Shown here piece by piece: positions 61,422-64,000 of a stretch of 64,000 nt of DNA (positions within the stretch are counted from its first letter, which is position 1; each line of letters begins with the position of its first letter). The position numbers and the translations under genes were made by a program. The stretch is from Novosphingobium sp. BW1 (lineage in GTDB: Bacteria > Pseudomonadota > Alphaproteobacteria > Sphingomonadales > Sphingomonadaceae). The DNA is taken from positions 1-64,000 of the forward strand of contig NZ_VIRF01000089.1 in the NCBI RefSeq assembly GCF_008107685.1, given 5' to 3'. Under the pieces are notes generated by a model, which was not told the DNA's origin, did no database searches, and worked only from the letters and a program-made list of their open reading frames with translations.

Positions 61422-61601
61422 ATGAACGTCGCGGCCCGCGCAGGCACCAGGGTCTCCTTCGGGAGGTTTTCGGTGATTGCGCGGGCCGCCGTCGTTTGGG
61501 AATCTGCCTCCGCTTTGGCCTGTCGGTCGAGGCAGGTTGGCGATTCGCCCGATGAGAGCTTGCCCGCCTGCCGCGCCGCGGTAGGCTCCGGCTTGCCATG
61601 A
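61422..61601 (+). CDS. Possible small leader ORF between rpmH and rnpA
   Basis: An open frame of 59 residues with a strong AAGGTGG upstream, ending TGA that overlaps the rnpA ATG as ATGA. The protein (MNVAARAGTRVSFGRFSVIA...) resembles nothing I know. rnpA has no good ribosome site of its own, so translation of this frame may deliver ribosomes to rnpA. It may also be chance. Confidence 0.35.
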   Translation: MNVAARAGTRVSFGRFSVIARAAVVWESASALACRSRQVGDSPDESLPACRAAVGSGLP

Positions 61602-62065
61602 CCCAGACACCCTACCAGATCCTGAGCCAGCGCTCCGACTTCCTCGCGGCCAACAAGGGTACGCGGGTGGCGCGTGCGGGCTTTGTCCTGCTTGCGAATC
61701 GCAATGCGGGCAAGGGTGTGCGCGCAGGGATCACGGTGACCAAGCGAATCGGGAATGCCGTTGTCCGCAATCGCATGAAACGTCGCTTCCGGGCGCTTCT
61801 GCGCGAGCTTCTGCCCGAGCACGGCCTGCCCGATACCGACCACGTACTGATCGGCCGGGAAAACGGCATCGAGCGCGACTTTTCGCTTCTGCGCGAAGAG
61901 CTTGTCGCTGCGCTCGGGCGTGCGCGTGACGGGAAGGGCGATCCCCCGCGTGGACCTCGCCGGGGCAAACGGCCTCCCCGCAAGCATTCAAGCGCGGACC
62001 GGAGTAAGGGCCAGGCCAAGGGCGGACAGGCCCGTTCTTCGGCGCCGGAGCCTGCGAGGCCGTGA
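61598..62065 (+). CDS. rnpA: Ribonuclease P protein component
   Basis: RNase P protein of 155 residues, with the RNA-binding motif VTKRIGNAVVRNRMKRRFRA. The C-terminal 45 residues are a basic, Pro/Gly-rich tail, longer than usual. It is separated from rpmH by 222 bases, more than in most genomes. It overlaps yidD as GTGA. Confidence 0.95.
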   Translation: MTQTPYQILSQRSDFLAANKGTRVARAGFVLLANRNAGKGVRAGITVTKRIGNAVVRNRMKRRFRALLRELLPEHGLPDTDHVLIGRENGIERDFSLLREELVAALGRARDGKGDPPRGPRRGKRPPRKHSSADRSKGQAKGGQARSSAPEPARP

Positions 62066-62358
62066 AGCGGCTCGTGGCCCCCATTGCGCGGCTGCCCGGC
62101 CTGCTGCTGATTGCCCTTGCGCGGGCCTGGCAGCTCGGCCCATCAGCAGTGCTGCCGCCCACCTGCCGCTTTGCACCGTCCTGCTCGCAGTACGCCATCG
62201 AGGCGGTGCGTGCGCACGGTGCGATTAAGGGTGGATGCTATGCGATATGGCGTCTATTGCGCTGCAACCCGTGGGGCGGGCACGGCTACGATCCGGTGCC
62301 CGGAACGCAAAACCAATCCAAGAGCGAGACCGCATCGGCGGACCGCTGTTGCCACTGA
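62062..62358 (+). CDS. yidD: Membrane protein insertion efficiency factor YidD
   Basis: Protein of 98 residues from GTG 62062. It carries the YidD cysteines: PPTCRFAPSCSQYAIEAVR and RLLRCNPWGGHGYDPVP. It aids YidC and tRNA/protein insertion at the inner membrane. A short C-terminal extension ends in two Cys. Confidence 0.95.
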   Translation: MKRLVAPIARLPGLLLIALARAWQLGPSAVLPPTCRFAPSCSQYAIEAVRAHGAIKGGCYAIWRLLRCNPWGGHGYDPVPGTQNQSKSETASADRCCH

Positions 62359-62382
62359 CGAGACGACGACAGGAAAGCCTTC

Positions 62383-64000
62383 GTGCAAAACCAGCGTAAT
62401 ATCATTCTAGCGGTCGTGCTGACGGCGCTTGTGCTTTTCGGGTGGGAGGCCGGTGTCGGCTACTTCTACCCGCAGGCCAAGACGCCCACGAAGACGGTCG
62501 AGGCCGGCGGGGCCGAGGAAGCGACCGAACCCGGCAAGCCGACCCGTGAAGGCGGCCTTCGCGACGCCGCCGCCGTGGCGCTGGAAAAGAAGGACCTCAA
62601 GAGCGCGCTGGCCGCTGGCGAGCGCGTGGCGATCAAAGCCCCGGCAGTGTCGGGCTCGATCAACCTTATCGGCGGCATCGTCGATGATCTCGTCCTCAAC
62701 GAACACCGCGAGACGGTGGACAAGGATTCCGGTCCGGTCCGTCTTTACTCTCCCTCGGGCACGCCCGCGCAGCAGTTCGCCCAGTTCGGCTGGGTCGGGC
62801 AGGGCGCGGCGACGCCCAATGCGTCCACGGTCTGGAAGGTGCAGGACGGTGCAAAGCTGACCCCCTCCACGCCGGTCACGCTGACCTGGGACAACGGCAA
62901 GGGCCAGACCTTCGCACTGACCTACGAGGTCGATGACAACTACATGATTTCGGTTGAGCAGTCGGTGGCGAACACCGGCGGCGCGCCGGTTGTCGTCCAG
63001 CCCTTCGCGCTCATCAACCGCACCAGCAAGACCGCCAGCCTCGACAGCTTCCAGGTCCATTCGGGCCCGGTCGGTGCGTTCGACGGTTCGGTTTCGTTCG
63101 GCACCGACTACGATGACATCGCCGAGGAAAAGACCATCGAGACTGCGGGCAACGCGGACTGGATCGGCTTCACCGACGTCTACTGGATGTCGACGCTTGC
63201 CCCCGTGGGCGCCAAGGCCGACGGCACCTACCGTGCGCTTGGCAACGACCTGTTCCGCGCTGACCTCATGTACCCGCAGCAGGCCCTCCAGCCCGGCGAG
63301 AAGCTGAGCCGGAGGACCAAGCTGTTCGCGGGCGCCAAGGAGCACAACGTACTCGACGCTTACGAAGCGCAAGGGATCACCAACTTTGGCCTTGCCATCG
63401 ACTGGGGTTGGTTCCGGTGGTTCGAGAAGCCGATCTTCTGGCTGCTCGTGAAGCTCTTCAGCCTTGTCGGCAACTTCGGCGTCGCGATCATCCTGCTGAC
63501 AGCCATCGTGCGCGGCATCATGTTCCCGATTGCCCAGCGCGGCTTCGCCTCGATGGCCGCCATGCGCGCCGTCCAGCCCAAGATGAAGGCGATCCAGGAA
63601 CGTTACAAGGACGACAAGCAGAAGCAGCAGCAGGAGGTCATGAAGCTGTACAAGGAGGAAGGCGTGAACCCGCTCGCGGGCTGTCTTCCCATGCTGCTTC
63701 AGATCCCGGTGTTCTTCGCGCTCTACAAGACGCTGATCCTCGCGATCGAGATGCGTCACCAGCCCTTCATCCTGTGGATCAAGGATCTGTCCGCGCCCGA
63801 TCCGCTGCACATCCTCAACCTCTTCGGCCTGATCCCGTTTGATCCGCCGAGCTTCCTGGGGATCGGTGTGCTGGCGCTGCTGCTGGGTGTGACAATGTTC
63901 CTGCAGTTCCGCCTGAACCCGGCGCAGATGGATCCGACCCAGCAGCAGATCTTCATGATCATGCCCTGGTTCATGATGTTCGTGATGGCGCCGTTCGCCT
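62383..64000 (+). CDS. yidC: Membrane protein insertase YidC (cut by window edge)
   Basis: The frame runs from GTG 62383 (AGGAAAG upstream) to the right edge, 539 residues. It has the N-terminal span (IILAVVLTALVLFGWEAGVG), a large periplasmic P1 domain, and the insertase core (FGVAIILLTAIVRGIMFPIA, the KMKAIQERYKDDKQKQQQE coiled segment, and CLPMLLQIPVFFALYKTL). It inserts membrane proteins with or without Sec. The last spans are outside the window. Confidence 0.97.
   Translation, partial: MQNQRNIILAVVLTALVLFGWEAGVGYFYPQAKTPTKTVEAGGAEEATEPGKPTREGGLRDAAAVALEKKDLKSALAAGERVAIKAPAVSGSINLIGGIVDDLVLNEHRETVDKDSGPVRLYSPSGTPAQQFAQFGWVGQGAATPNASTVWKVQDGAKLTPSTPVTLTWDNGKGQTFALTYEVDDNYMISVEQSVANTGGAPVVVQPFALINRTSKTASLDSFQVHSGPVGAFDGSVSFGTDYDDIAEEKTIETAGNADWIGFTDVYWMSTLAPVGAKADGTYRALGNDLFRADLMYPQQALQPGEKLSRRTKLFAGAKEHNVLDAYEAQGITNFGLAIDWGWFRWFEKPIFWLLVKLFSLVGNFGVAIILLTAIVRGIMFPIAQRGFASMAAMRAVQPKMKAIQERYKDDKQKQQQEVMKLYKEEGVNPLAGCLPMLLQIPVFFALYKTLILAIEMRHQPFILWIKDLSAPDPLHILNLFGLIPFDPPSFLGIGVLALLLGVTMFLQFRLNPAQMDPTQQQIFMIMPWFMMFVMAPFA

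Noticed and set aside
1..64000. tRNA, rRNA, CRISPR arrays, insertion sequences, phage attachment sites
   Set aside because: None seen by eye; a covariance-model scan was not possible, so a small RNA gene could still be missed.

Overview
The window is GC-rich, densely packed alphaproteobacterial DNA. It is most likely from a sphingomonad (Novosphingobium/Sphingomonas-type). The reasons are the PhoK/SPAP-type alkaline phosphatase, the HWE-type histidine kinase, the DUF3617 lipoprotein, the hemC-hemD-Mic60 cluster and the general gene content. I found no tRNA, rRNA, CRISPR array or insertion sequence. No stretch longer than about 300 bases lacks a gene.

Region 1 (1-25.9 kb) is a flagellar locus. 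On the minus strand lies an operon starting with a sigma-54 enhancer-binding regulator and running through fliE, fliF, fliG, fliH, fliI, fliJ and the start of fliK (cut by the window edge). Divergent from it is a flagellin gene. After a short insert (a small Cys-rich protein and a YceI lipoprotein) comes flgB-C-D-E-F-G-H-I-J-K-L-motA-motB on the minus strand. On the plus strand are a MotA/ExbB-like plus MotB/ExbD-like pair, flgA, flgM, flgN, a lytic transglycosylase, flhA and fliA. The promoters can be read from sequence. Three near-consensus sigma-54 sites precede flgB, flgA and transglycosylase-flhA-fliA. Four copies of a sigma-28-like motif (TAAA/TGAA-N14-GCCGKTCT) precede the regulator operon, flagellin, flgM and the stator-like pair. 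This predicts that sigma-54 (with its activator) makes FliA, and FliA in turn drives the activator operon: a reciprocal loop, with FlgM as the brake.

Region 2 (25.9-35.2 kb) holds a decayed membrane-protein gene, trxC, a LysR regulator divergent from azoR-yceI, a one-TM protein, dsbD divergent from a PhoK-like phosphatase, and a UbiH-family hydroxylase. Region 3 (35.4-42.9 kb) holds a GAF-HWE kinase, Mic60-hemD-hemC, and divergently tsaD-gpsA-flippase. Region 4 (43-52 kb) holds a vWA lipoprotein, an OmpA-domain protein, a 30-residue membrane peptide with an HHH-domain protein, an S10 peptidase, a succinyl-CoA:acetate CoA-transferase, a LuxR-type regulator and an SDR. Region 5 (52-64 kb) holds uvrB, a DUF3617 lipoprotein, two alpha/beta hydrolases, an EamA transporter interrupted by a stop codon, a Tat-exported CPYC thiol oxidoreductase, yifB, a ClpP-fold periplasmic protein, and the conserved rpmH-rnpA-yidD-yidC block (yidC is cut by the right edge).

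Translational overlaps (ATGA, GTGA, TTGA, TGATG) are very common, so most same-strand neighbours are probably co-translated. The start sites given are choices from Shine-Dalgarno spacing, signal peptides and family starts; many differ from the longest possible frame.
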